A stretch of 64,000 nt of DNA from Ureibacillus composti (GTDB taxonomy: Bacteria; Bacillota; Bacilli; Bacillales_A; Planococcaceae). Below the pieces are notes generated by a model that was not told the DNA's origin, ran no database searches, and worked only from the letters and a program-made list of their open reading frames with translations. The position numbers and the translations under genes are program-made. Shown here one piece after another: positions 28,602 through 37,521 of this stretch (position 1 is the first letter of the stretch; every line of letters begins with the position of its first letter). Location of the stretch: contig JAUCEP010000002.1 in assembly GCA_030348875.1 (NCBI GenBank), positions 761,001 through 825,000 of the forward strand, in the 5' to 3' direction.

Positions 28602-30017
28602 GTGAAAAAAAAGGAAGCGATTATATCAATAGTAATTAGTTCTGCTCTTTTAATGTCAGCCTGTTCCTCTGGAGCTACGAGTGCAAGCGAGAGTGAGACT
28701 GAGAGTAAGAGGACGGCTATTAATGTAGAAACTGCCTCAATAGAATTAGAGTCTCTTGATGCATTATCAAGTTTCTCAGGAAAGCTTGAACCCGTTGAAG
28801 AAACAAAGATATCCTATCAAATTGGCGGTAAAATCCAAAATTTAAACGCTGATGTTGGCGACTCTATTAAATCTGGAGAAGTTTTGGCAAGCTTAAATGA
28901 TACAGATTTACAGTTACAAGTTGAGTTGGCGGATAATGCAGTACTTCAAGCTGAAGCATCGGTCATTTCTGCGAATTCGGCGATCTCTGCATCTGAAGCC
29001 AATATCGGTGCAGCAAATGCACGTATTAATAGTGCACAAGCAAATCTAGCACAAGTCGATAAAGGTGCACGTGCACAAGAGAAAGAACAGGCTAAAATAA
29101 ACGTGGATTTAGCTAAGAGTGCACATGAGAAATTAAAAACAGATTTAGAACGAATTAAAACGTTATATGATCAAGGTATTGTGGCAAAATCACAGTATGA
29201 TGAATTAAAACTTCAAGTGGATAATGCCCAAAAACAAGTTGCCATTGCTGAACAATCCTATTCTCTTATTACAGAAGGCTCTACTGAAGAGCAACGTAAA
29301 ATTGTCCAATCAGGAATCAAAGAAGCTGAAGCAGGAAAAACTCAAGCTCAAGCAGCAGCAAAACAGTCTCAAGCTTCTAAAAAACAAGCTGAAGCTTCTT
29401 ATGAACAAGCATTGATTGGTAAAAAACAAGCAGAAGTAGCTTTGGCAAAAACAAAACTTACTTCTCCAACAAGTGGTGTCATCTTAACGAAACATGTTTC
29501 AGAAGGTGAACAAATTAATGCAGGCGATCCAGTCTATACAGTTGGTAAAATTGATCAATTAAAAGCAATCCTTCCGATTCCAGATAAAGAAGTGGCGAAC
29601 TGGAAAGCAGGAGATGAAGTGACTGTTCGTCTTTATGATGAAGAAAGAAAAGGAAAAGTTTCAAAAATCTATCCCCAAACAAACGAGGGAACAGGGACAG
29701 TCAGTGTAGAAGTAGTCATTGATAACGATGAACTTGATTGGCTTCCAGGTCAAGTTGTATCAGCTAACAGAACTGTAAGTGATAATGTTGGAATTCTTGT
29801 ACCAATCGAAGCGGTGATTTCAAGCGGCTCTGATCCATATGTGTTCAAAGTAGTTGATGGACATGCTGTGAAGACTGCTGTTGAAACAGGTAAATTAGTA
29901 GGAAATAAGATTCATATTGTTAGCGGATTAGAGGAAGGAACGGAAATCGTTATTCGAGGGGGAGAAGGAGTACTCGATGGGGACCCATTGAAAACTAGTG
30001 GGGGTAAAGAAGAATGA
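28602..30017 (+). CDS. RND efflux periplasmic-adaptor-like lipoprotein (HlyD/MFP family)
   Basis: A 471-residue membrane-fusion-type adaptor. It starts at GTG 28602 after GAGAGGAAG. The lipobox ALLMSAC places it as a lipoprotein outside the membrane (Cys about 21). Then come a barrel-sandwich half (KLEPVEETKISYQIGGKIQ), a long alpha-hairpin coiled coil (about residues 100-285, very rich in Ala, Gln, Lys and Glu, including KGARAQEKEQAKIN and QAQAAAKQSQASKKQAEAS), the second half (LTSPTSGVILTKHVSEGEQI) and beta-barrel domains. Its stop overlaps the RND pump start by 4 nt (ATGA), so the two are coupled. Confidence 0.88.
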   Translation: MKKKEAIISIVISSALLMSACSSGATSASESETESKRTAINVETASIELESLDALSSFSGKLEPVEETKISYQIGGKIQNLNADVGDSIKSGEVLASLNDTDLQLQVELADNAVLQAEASVISANSAISASEANIGAANARINSAQANLAQVDKGARAQEKEQAKINVDLAKSAHEKLKTDLERIKTLYDQGIVAKSQYDELKLQVDNAQKQVAIAEQSYSLITEGSTEEQRKIVQSGIKEAEAGKTQAQAAAKQSQASKKQAEASYEQALIGKKQAEVALAKTKLTSPTSGVILTKHVSEGEQINAGDPVYTVGKIDQLKAILPIPDKEVANWKAGDEVTVRLYDEERKGKVSKIYPQTNEGTGTVSVEVVIDNDELDWLPGQVVSANRTVSDNVGILVPIEAVISSGSDPYVFKVVDGHAVKTAVETGKLVGNKIHIVSGLEEGTEIVIRGGEGVLDGDPLKTSGGKEE

Positions 30018-33000
30018 TCCGGTACTTAATCAAAAAACGTAAAATTACACTCCTCTTTTTTGCGGTTGTTTCCATTTTTGGTTTACTAAGTTTTTTTCAA
30101 CTACCGAAACAAGAAATTCCTGACTTAGTTATTAGTCAGGCTATGGTGACAACGACTTATATTGGTGCCACACCAGAAACAGTTGAGCAAACGATCACAA
30201 AACCAATCGAGCAAAAAATTAAAGAAATGCAAGGTGTTGATACGATTACTTCTACATCGTCTGAAGGCGTATCAACGATTATGGTAATGTTAGAATCTGG
30301 AGCAAATCCGAAAGAAAAATGGCAGGAGCTTCGAACAAAAGTTCAAGATGCTGGGGGTGAGCTTCCAGAAGGTGCAAATCAGCCCTTTGTAAACGATAAT
30401 CTCGTTACAACATTTGTTAGTTCTTATGCAGTGACTGCAGACAATCCAGAAAAACTAAAAGAACTAAGTAGTTTAATGGATTCTTGGAAAGATCAATTAC
30501 GAGCAGTTCCTGGTATTGCTGACATCGATATTCAAGGTATTCCTGATCAAGAAATCCGAGTGAACTTAGATACTCAAAAAATGCAACAATACAATATCTC
30601 TTGGTCTCAAGTATCACAAGCCATTCAAGCTGAGAATGAACGTACGCCAATTGGAGATATTGATTTTCAAGAACGAAACTATCAGCTACGAATTGAAAAT
30701 ACACAAAACATTGAAGATTTAAATCGAGTTATTATTACAAGAACTTCAGATGGTTTTCCAATTTACTTAGAACATATTGGAAGCGTCGAACTTACACATG
30801 CTGAAACTTCATATTATGCTTACAGTAATGGGCTACCGACTATTACTTTAAATATTAGTGCAGAAACAGGCAGTGATGTTCCAGCAATACATGATCGTGT
30901 TGTTGAAAACATGAAAAAACTAGAAACAACACTTCCGGATGGTTATGAGTTAGACCTGCTATATGCACAAAAAAATACAATTGATGATATGTTCCATGGC
31001 CTATCAAAAGAATTATTGATTGCCATGATTGCCGTTATTATTGTATGTGTGATGGCATTAAATTTAGTGACTTCTTCTATTGTAATGTTGGCCATTCCAT
31101 TATCATTAGCGGTTGGTTTAGTTGTATTACCAATGTTTGATGTAACTCTGAACCAAATGACGGTTATTGGAGTTATTATCGTACTATCACTCTTAGTAGA
31201 TGATGCGATTGTTGTAAATGACAATATTGAACGTCGACTATCATCTTTAGGTGAGAAACCAATGGATGCAGCAGTAAATGGAACAAAAGAAGTAATCATA
31301 TCCATAATTACTGCCACTTTAGCGACAATCTCTGCTTTTCTTCCATTATTGGTCTTGCCAGGGGATATGGGGAAATTTATTAAACCAATCCCACTAGTAA
31401 TCATTTTTTCACTATTAGCGTCGATGGCTATGTCATTAACGATTGTACCGATTTTCCGAGAATGGTATGAATCTCGCCATCAGAAGAAAAAAGGGAAGCC
31501 AAATAAACACCCAGGATTCTTGGGTAAACAAATCAATGCCTTAAATCGCTTGTATTCAGGTAAAGCGATGAAAAAAGTGGTGAAGCGTCCAGTACTAATT
31601 GGAACGATTGGAATCTTAATTGGTACTGCAGCCTTTGGGTTAGCTACTTTTGTACCAGTAGAGTTATTCCCAAAAGCAGAAGATCCACAGTTTACAGTAG
31701 ATGTATCGATGCCAACAGGTACATCACTTCAAGAAACGGACCGAGTGGTAAAAGAAATCGCTGCTTGGGTTCAGGAAAAGCCTGGAGTCGAGGCAATCAC
31801 GTATGCTTCTGGCGGCGGTGCACCTCAACTATTTAATGGCATGGGGGCAGGAAGTGGTTCAGGTACTGGTCAAATCAATATTCAAGGTGAAGAAGGAAAG
31901 TTTGATATTCAAGCAACTCTTGATGAATGGAATGATTACTTTAAAGAGGCCTACCCTGGAATTTCAGTAATTGCATCTTCCCTATCGGCAGGTATCGATG
32001 TAGGGGATCCTATTTCCATTCGTTTAACTGGTCAAGATATGGAGCAGCTTCGAGGCTTATCTGAACAAATCAAAACAATCATTGCTGAAACAAATGGAAC
32101 TTACGATATTTCAGATTCTGTTGGTGTTGAACGTTATGCATTAGAATTTATTGTCAATAAAGAAGCAATGGACCAAAATCAAGTAAGTTATAATAATTTA
32201 ACAACAACGTTAAGATTACTAACTCAAGGGTTAGGTGTAAGTGAGTTTGATACAGGAAACGATTTAATTGATATTAAGCTTTATTTAGATGAAGAAATCC
32301 AAGGTGATCCAACTTCTTTATATCAACAGCTGAGTGTAACAAATGCGTTAGGGGAACAAGTTCCGTTAGCACAATTAGTTGAAATGAAACCAACATTTTC
32401 AGTTCAACAAATTAATCACCATAATCTTGAACGTACCATCACTGTTGGAGCAGATATAACAGAAGCAACAACTGCAACTGCGGCTATGACTGAAATTATA
32501 CCGAAGATTGAAAAGTTAAATATGCCTGATGGATACAAATGGTCAATCGGAGGGGAAGTTGAACAGCAAACCGAATCCTTCCAAGACTTAGGACTGTTAT
32601 TCATCGCATGTCTTGTAATGATTATCGTGTTAATTACGATTCAATTCAACTCATTCTCAATACCGTTAATCATTTTGACAACAGTTTATTTAGCTGCAGC
32701 TGGTGGTGTGATTGGAATGTTCGTTACACGTACACCACTTGGCTTTATGTCCGTTATTGGGATTACTGCATTGGCGGGTATCGTTGTTCGAAACGGTATC
32801 GTGTTGATCGAATTTATGGAAGATGCAAGAAAAGAGGGAATGGATCTAACGAGCGCCGTTATAAGAGCAACAGAGGCTCGTTTCCGTCCGATTATCTTGA
32901 CTGCATCAGCAGCTATTTTAGGGCTTCTACCTGTTGCATTAATTGGAGATATTTTATTTAGACCAATGGCGATTACCATCATTTCAGGTGTTATCTTCTC

Positions 33001-33145
33001 TACTGCATTAACTCTATTTGTAGTACCTTCTTTATATTTGATTGTGGCAAATATGAAAAACAAACGGATTAATAAGAAGCGTACGAAATTAGAAAATTTA
33101 GAGAAGAAGGCAAAAGAAAAGGAAAAAGAAACGATTACTTTATAA
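30014..33145 (+). CDS. RND-family efflux transporter (AcrB/HAE1-like)
   Basis: A 1043-residue proton-driven pump with 12 membrane helices in the usual 1+5, 1+5 layout and two large extracytoplasmic loops. TM4 carries the proton-relay Asp pair in LSLLVDDAIVVNDNIE. In TM10 the usual Lys position is Arg (GIVVRNGIVLIEF). VTTTYIGATPETVEQTITKP is the first-loop signature. The C-terminus is a basic KKRTKLENLEKKAKEKEKE tail. The cluster order adaptor-pump-regulator-TolC-like resembles Gram-negative tripartite systems. Substrates are unknown. Confidence 0.92.
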   Translation: MIRYLIKKRKITLLFFAVVSIFGLLSFFQLPKQEIPDLVISQAMVTTTYIGATPETVEQTITKPIEQKIKEMQGVDTITSTSSEGVSTIMVMLESGANPKEKWQELRTKVQDAGGELPEGANQPFVNDNLVTTFVSSYAVTADNPEKLKELSSLMDSWKDQLRAVPGIADIDIQGIPDQEIRVNLDTQKMQQYNISWSQVSQAIQAENERTPIGDIDFQERNYQLRIENTQNIEDLNRVIITRTSDGFPIYLEHIGSVELTHAETSYYAYSNGLPTITLNISAETGSDVPAIHDRVVENMKKLETTLPDGYELDLLYAQKNTIDDMFHGLSKELLIAMIAVIIVCVMALNLVTSSIVMLAIPLSLAVGLVVLPMFDVTLNQMTVIGVIIVLSLLVDDAIVVNDNIERRLSSLGEKPMDAAVNGTKEVIISIITATLATISAFLPLLVLPGDMGKFIKPIPLVIIFSLLASMAMSLTIVPIFREWYESRHQKKKGKPNKHPGFLGKQINALNRLYSGKAMKKVVKRPVLIGTIGILIGTAAFGLATFVPVELFPKAEDPQFTVDVSMPTGTSLQETDRVVKEIAAWVQEKPGVEAITYASGGGAPQLFNGMGAGSGSGTGQINIQGEEGKFDIQATLDEWNDYFKEAYPGISVIASSLSAGIDVGDPISIRLTGQDMEQLRGLSEQIKTIIAETNGTYDISDSVGVERYALEFIVNKEAMDQNQVSYNNLTTTLRLLTQGLGVSEFDTGNDLIDIKLYLDEEIQGDPTSLYQQLSVTNALGEQVPLAQLVEMKPTFSVQQINHHNLERTITVGADITEATTATAAMTEIIPKIEKLNMPDGYKWSIGGEVEQQTESFQDLGLLFIACLVMIIVLITIQFNSFSIPLIILTTVYLAAAGGVIGMFVTRTPLGFMSVIGITALAGIVVRNGIVLIEFMEDARKEGMDLTSAVIRATEARFRPIILTASAAILGLLPVALIGDILFRPMAITIISGVIFSTALTLFVVPSLYLIVANMKNKRINKKRTKLENLEKKAKEKEKETITL

Positions 33146-33152
33146 GGAATAG

Positions 33153-33190
33153 GATTCAAAAGGGATATCCCTTTTGAATCCATCGTTTTT
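33153..33190 (+). terminator. Perfect 28-bp palindrome between pump and regulator genes
   Basis: GATTCAAAAGGGAT and its exact reverse complement occupy 33153-33180, followed 5 nt later by TTTTT. It can act as a terminator. Because it sits 28 nt before a TetR-type start codon, it could also be an operator. Confidence 0.55.
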
Positions 33191-33207
33191 ATTGGAGGCA
33201 ATGGAAC

Positions 33208-34125
33208 TTGGATAAAAAAAAGCTAGAAATCATTAAAATTGCCATCCACTTGTTTGCAGAAAACGGCTACCATTCCACATCAGTGGAGGAAATAGCTAAA
33301 GAAAGTAATATGGCAAAGGGTTCCTTCTATAAGTACTATCAATCTAAAGAAGATTTGTTAATTGATATTATTAATACGATCCCACTAGAAATTAAGCAAG
33401 TATTAACAAAGGTTTATAGCAAAGAATACAATTCTTCCCTACAGAAATTAAGTGATTTAATTACCGTTTGTTATGAAAAAGTATTTGTAAAACAAATTCA
33501 AATACTAATGTCCTCATGTAATGATGGGGCGTTAATTAAGAATCAAAACATTCACGATGTTGCAAAAAATATTTCAACTGAAATAGATACTCTTTTAAGT
33601 GAATTCTTTATCAACCTGTATGGCGTGAAAATTAAGGATTATGTTTGGAATTTAAATCTCTTATTTACAAGTCAAATGGTGAATTATTTAATCTTAAATC
33701 GTGAAAGACAAGTAAATACAAATTTAGAAGATACGGCGAACTTTATGGCCACTTCCATCGAGATCTTGGCAGAGGGATATCTAGAAAGAAAACCTAAACC
33801 AGTGATAATAGGGAAGTCTCAAATAGGGACGGATCAGTCAGGTGAAAGCCCTCTGGTAAAAGGACAAAAAATACGCAAAATCCTTAATCTGATGAACCAG
33901 ACTGTAAATAATTCAGTACACGGAACTAAAGAAAAAGAAGATTATATGCAAGTAATCTATTTACTAGAAGAAGAGTTGCTACAAAAAGAGCAAAATACTA
34001 TCTTAATTAAGGCATATATTTCTTCATTGGAAGCAATTCCAGAACTAGTAAATGAATGTAAAGAACTGAAGTGTTTATTAGAAATCGAGCAAAACCAGGA
34101 CCATTTATCTAGCTTACTTAGATAA
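33208..34125 (+). CDS. TetR/AcrR-family regulator with long C-terminal extension
   Basis: A 305-residue regulator starting at TTG 33208 (GGAGG 10 nt upstream; the nearby ATG at 33201 is out of frame and closes at once). The N-terminal helix-turn-helix is AENGYHSTSVEEIAKESNMA plus KGSFYKYYQSKEDLL. Residues about 60-190 form the ligand/dimer domain. Residues about 195-305 are an extra helical, Glu/Lys-rich region; usual family members stop near 200. It lies between the pump and the TolC-like gene and probably represses them. Confidence 0.88.
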   Translation: MDKKKLEIIKIAIHLFAENGYHSTSVEEIAKESNMAKGSFYKYYQSKEDLLIDIINTIPLEIKQVLTKVYSKEYNSSLQKLSDLITVCYEKVFVKQIQILMSSCNDGALIKNQNIHDVAKNISTEIDTLLSEFFINLYGVKIKDYVWNLNLLFTSQMVNYLILNRERQVNTNLEDTANFMATSIEILAEGYLERKPKPVIIGKSQIGTDQSGESPLVKGQKIRKILNLMNQTVNNSVHGTKEKEDYMQVIYLLEEELLQKEQNTILIKAYISSLEAIPELVNECKELKCLLEIEQNQDHLSSLLR

Positions 34126-34216
34126 TCATCAAGAAGGATTCGATTGAGGAATCTGTATGAAAATTGGATATAATCAAAATTAATATATTAAGAGTTAGTA
34201 GATAGGAGAGGTCAAA

Positions 34217-35386
34217 ATGAAAAAAGCGCTAATTACTTTTGGTGCAGTAGGTCTACTTGTTAGCGGAGCATACACTAGTACCAATGCCTATGCAGCAGAA
34301 GGTGTAAATGTTGTAACTGAAAGCCAAGAGCAAGCAGTACAAGAAGATTTAATGAACTTAACGTTAGAAAAAGTGGTTAATCGAGCACTAACTGATAATA
34401 GCAATCTACAAATTTTATCGTACCGATTAGATATACTAGATAAACAAAAAAATGGTGCTGAAAATAGCCTAGATGATATCGAAGATGAGATTGATGATTT
34501 AGATGGAGTAAGTATTCCAGGCGTTAAAGGTAGTTATTATGATGCTCGAGACCAATTGTTAGATCAACTAGAACAATTAGAATTACAAAAACCAATTTCG
34601 GAGATACAAATGGCCTCAACAAAAGAAGGGGTTCAAACACTTGTTACATCTCGTTATGTTCAATTATTAGCATTACAAGATCAGATTGAATTAAGTAAAC
34701 AATCGTTAGAATGGTTAGAAGAAGATCTAAAAGTTCTAAAATTAAAAAACGAAGTTGGATTGGTTTCAAAAACGGAAGTACGTGACCTAGAAAGAGAAAT
34801 GGAATCACTAGCAAGTAAAATTAATGATACACAATCTACATATGAGATTGAATTATTAAAATTACTAGTGGATTTAAACATTCCTTATTCTGAAAATATC
34901 ACGTTAGCGGATATTGAAAATATTGAAGTGGCACAAGTTGAAAAACCAGCAGAAATCAAAACTCTAATTGATAATTCTTACACGATGAAAACTGCGACTA
35001 AAAATGTTGAAGTGGCAGAACTGAACCTAAAACAAAATTGGTACAGTGGAACATACGGTAGACAACAATATCAAATTCAAGTGGATATTGCGAAAGAACA
35101 AGTTACTCAAAGTGAAAAAGAATTAACGAACAGTATCAATTCTTTATACGACCAAGCTGATACAATCTATGAATCTTACCAAGATGTACAGCGAGAACTA
35201 TCTTATTTAGAAGAAGATCAAAATCGCCTTCGTATCCAATATGAAATAGGTTTAATTTCTAAAGTGGATTACGAAAAGATTAATCGTAGCGTTGAACAAA
35301 AAGAAGCACAACTAGAGCAGTTAAAATATAACTACTTTATGGTTCAAAAACAAATCGAAGCAGCACAACGCGGATATATTTCATAG
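34217..35386 (+). CDS. TolC-like exported coiled-coil protein
   Basis: A 389-residue protein with a signal peptide (about 1-27, ending NAYA). The mature part is almost entirely helical. It has two long coiled-coil stretches resembling the TolC/outer-membrane efflux protein repeat: LTLEKVVNRALTDNSNLQIL at the start of repeat 1, LLALQDQIELSKQSLEWLEED, and in repeat 2 the typical RIQYEIGLISKVDYEKINRS. No beta-barrel strands for an outer membrane are evident. In a one-membrane cell it may lengthen the pump assembly across the wall, but that is inference. Confidence 0.75.
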   Translation: MKKALITFGAVGLLVSGAYTSTNAYAAEGVNVVTESQEQAVQEDLMNLTLEKVVNRALTDNSNLQILSYRLDILDKQKNGAENSLDDIEDEIDDLDGVSIPGVKGSYYDARDQLLDQLEQLELQKPISEIQMASTKEGVQTLVTSRYVQLLALQDQIELSKQSLEWLEEDLKVLKLKNEVGLVSKTEVRDLEREMESLASKINDTQSTYEIELLKLLVDLNIPYSENITLADIENIEVAQVEKPAEIKTLIDNSYTMKTATKNVEVAELNLKQNWYSGTYGRQQYQIQVDIAKEQVTQSEKELTNSINSLYDQADTIYESYQDVQRELSYLEEDQNRLRIQYEIGLISKVDYEKINRSVEQKEAQLEQLKYNYFMVQKQIEAAQRGYIS

Positions 35387-35404
35387 GGACAGGTTCCTTG
35401 TCCC
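35386..35404. repeat. GGGACAGGTTCC palindromic element
   Basis: GGGACA...TGTCCC arms in a 19-nt element directly after the stop codon. It resembles small REP-type palindromes in style but differs from the GTACCTGGTAC family. One copy only in this window. Confidence 0.4.
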
Positions 35405-35436
35405 ACTAAATATTTATAATATGGCTACCAACCATT

Positions 35437-35475
35437 AAGCCCAGCAGAGTTAAAAACTCCGCTGGGCTTATTTTT
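35437..35475 (+). terminator. Terminator after the efflux cluster
   Basis: AAGCCCAGCAGAGTT and AACTCCGCTGGGCTT form a long stem, followed by ATTTTT. Confidence 0.85.
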
Positions 35476-35615
35476 GTGTGCTATACTGAACCATGAAGGT
35501 AATTTCCAGTATTTGGGCTTAAGGGCCGTATAAAAAAATAAAAGTCAGAAATACTAGTAATATTATTTGAGATACTGCTTCATATGTATATAAAAGGAAA
35601 CTTAGGAGGTACATG

Positions 35616-37160
35616 ATGCGAAAGAATGGTGGATCCACCTTACAGGAGCGAATTCCATATGAATGGAAACTGGCTTTTTATTCTGCGTTCATCATTGGAT
35701 TACTAACTCACCTTTATATTTTTGTACATAGGTTCCCCAACCATGATGGTCTATTAAATATTTATAGTTCGCAAGCGAAAGTAACATCAGGTAGATTCTT
35801 TTTAAGCGCTGCTAGCGGGTTAAGTACTTATTTTGATTTACCGTGGGTGATTGGGTTACTTTCTATTTTGTTCTTAGCACTAGCTGCCATCTGTATAGTT
35901 AGTTTATTTGAAGTGAAAAAGAAGTTTTCCATCGTGTTAATTTCAGGAATTGTCGTCACATTCCCAAGTATTACGGCAACTTTTTCCTATATGTTCACAG
36001 CTGACGGATATATGATGGGTACTTTTTTTGCAATCTTAGCTGTCGTTTTAACGAAAAGGTATCGATACGGTTTTCTTTTAGGTGCAATCCTTTTATGTTT
36101 AGGTGTAGGAATTTATCAAGCGAATTTATCAGTTACAATGGCTTTTATCACATTATGGTTAATTCATGATATTCTCTTGAGAAAAACGACAACCAAAGAG
36201 CTAGGGATGAATGTTCTTCGTTCGGGTCTCATGCTTGGAATTGGGATGGTTGCCTATTTAGTCGTTTATAAGATTTATACGAAATATTTAGAAGTATCCA
36301 TTACGAGTTACCAGGGACTCGATAAAGTAGGAACAGTAACGTTCGAAGACTTTCCAGATATTTTTGATCAAATCGGACAGGATTTAAAGACTTTCTTTTT
36401 TGATGGATTCGTCAATCACACACAAGTGAATTTTTTCGAATGGTTAAATGTTTTGCTGTTCATTACATTAATCATCGCAACGATTACAATTTTGGTAGTG
36501 AATAAGGTCTATAAAAATATTGTGCAGCTTTTGGTTTTTGTACTTTTAATATTGAGCTTGCCTATTAGCTTCTATATCGTTTATTTCTTATCTCCAGAAG
36601 CAATCTATCATATATTAATGGTATTTAGTTTATGTGTCGTCTATATTTATTTGGTCTTGTTATATGATGCAGTGGATGTACAGAATTCACTGGTTGTTGA
36701 ACGTTTTACTTCATGGGCGACGGTAGTGTTATTAACATTAACTATTTATAATTTTGGTTTAATTGCTAATATCGCTTATTTTAATATGGAGCTGAAGTTT
36801 GAGCGTTCCATCCATTTGGCTAATCGAATATTAGACCGTGTAGAACAATTAGATGATTATGAGGATGCTAAAAAGATCCATGTTGTGGGTCGATATCAAA
36901 TGGAAACAGATTTGTCCTCGAATATTATCCCTAAAAAAACTCCGAAGATGATTGGGTCAACGGGAGAACACATCGTCATCTACACTGCACACTTCCAAAA
37001 AATGTTTGAGCATTTTCTCGGATATAAGTTAGAATTCTTAACACCTGAGGAATTAGAAGTTTTTAGTGAACGAGATGAAATCAAAGAAATGGGAGCTTGG
37101 CCGGCACAAGATTCTGTTCAAGTCATTGGAGATGTGCTAGTCATCAAGATGGCTGAATAA
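35616..37160 (+). CDS. GtrII-type membrane glycosyltransferase, copy 1
   Basis: A 514-residue polytopic protein with about 10-12 membrane helices. The GtrII-like N-terminus is WKLAFYSAFIIGLLTHLYIF, then HRFPNHDGLLN (an acidic residue in the first outside loop, as in GT-C enzymes), SGRFFLSAASGLSTYFDLPW and FTADGYMMG. The last 120 residues lie outside the membrane. ATG 35616 is preferred to 35613 because of its spacing from AGGAGG. It is closely similar over its full length to the protein at 54121-55683. It probably transfers a sugar from a lipid carrier to an exported polymer. It stands alone between two terminators, without GtrA or GtrB beside it. Confidence 0.8.
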   Translation: MRKNGGSTLQERIPYEWKLAFYSAFIIGLLTHLYIFVHRFPNHDGLLNIYSSQAKVTSGRFFLSAASGLSTYFDLPWVIGLLSILFLALAAICIVSLFEVKKKFSIVLISGIVVTFPSITATFSYMFTADGYMMGTFFAILAVVLTKRYRYGFLLGAILLCLGVGIYQANLSVTMAFITLWLIHDILLRKTTTKELGMNVLRSGLMLGIGMVAYLVVYKIYTKYLEVSITSYQGLDKVGTVTFEDFPDIFDQIGQDLKTFFFDGFVNHTQVNFFEWLNVLLFITLIIATITILVVNKVYKNIVQLLVFVLLILSLPISFYIVYFLSPEAIYHILMVFSLCVVYIYLVLLYDAVDVQNSLVVERFTSWATVVLLTLTIYNFGLIANIAYFNMELKFERSIHLANRILDRVEQLDDYEDAKKIHVVGRYQMETDLSSNIIPKKTPKMIGSTGEHIVIYTAHFQKMFEHFLGYKLEFLTPEELEVFSERDEIKEMGAWPAQDSVQVIGDVLVIKMAE

Positions 37161-37521
37161 TAAAGAAGAAGTTTGATTCAGAGAATATTAATAAGTATGT
37201 TAGAGAGTTGTTCGAATAAGGACAACTCTTTTTTGTGTTGAAAATCTTTGCATTGATACACAAGAGCCCTTTGAGTTTCACTTTATTACTTATTCTAAAA
37301 ACTAAAATTCTAGTGTATACTAAATACTTGAAATAGAATAAAATGACATTATTCGACGGGTTTCTACTGGTTAATAGAATTGGATTTACAAGATTTTTAA
37401 AGCATCTTCAAGCAATGCAATTCCAAACATCCTTCACATAAGAAGGTGTTTTCTATATTAGAATTTAATCTCGTACCAAACCGTTAAAATGCTAATTTTT
37501 ATTTAAGACTGGAGTATTACT
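37161..37521. other. Intergenic stretch with a terminator
   Basis: A hairpin at about 37204-37234 (GAGTTGT...ACAACTC then TTTTTT) ends the upstream transcript. The rest is AT-rich with no gene seen. Confidence 0.6.
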
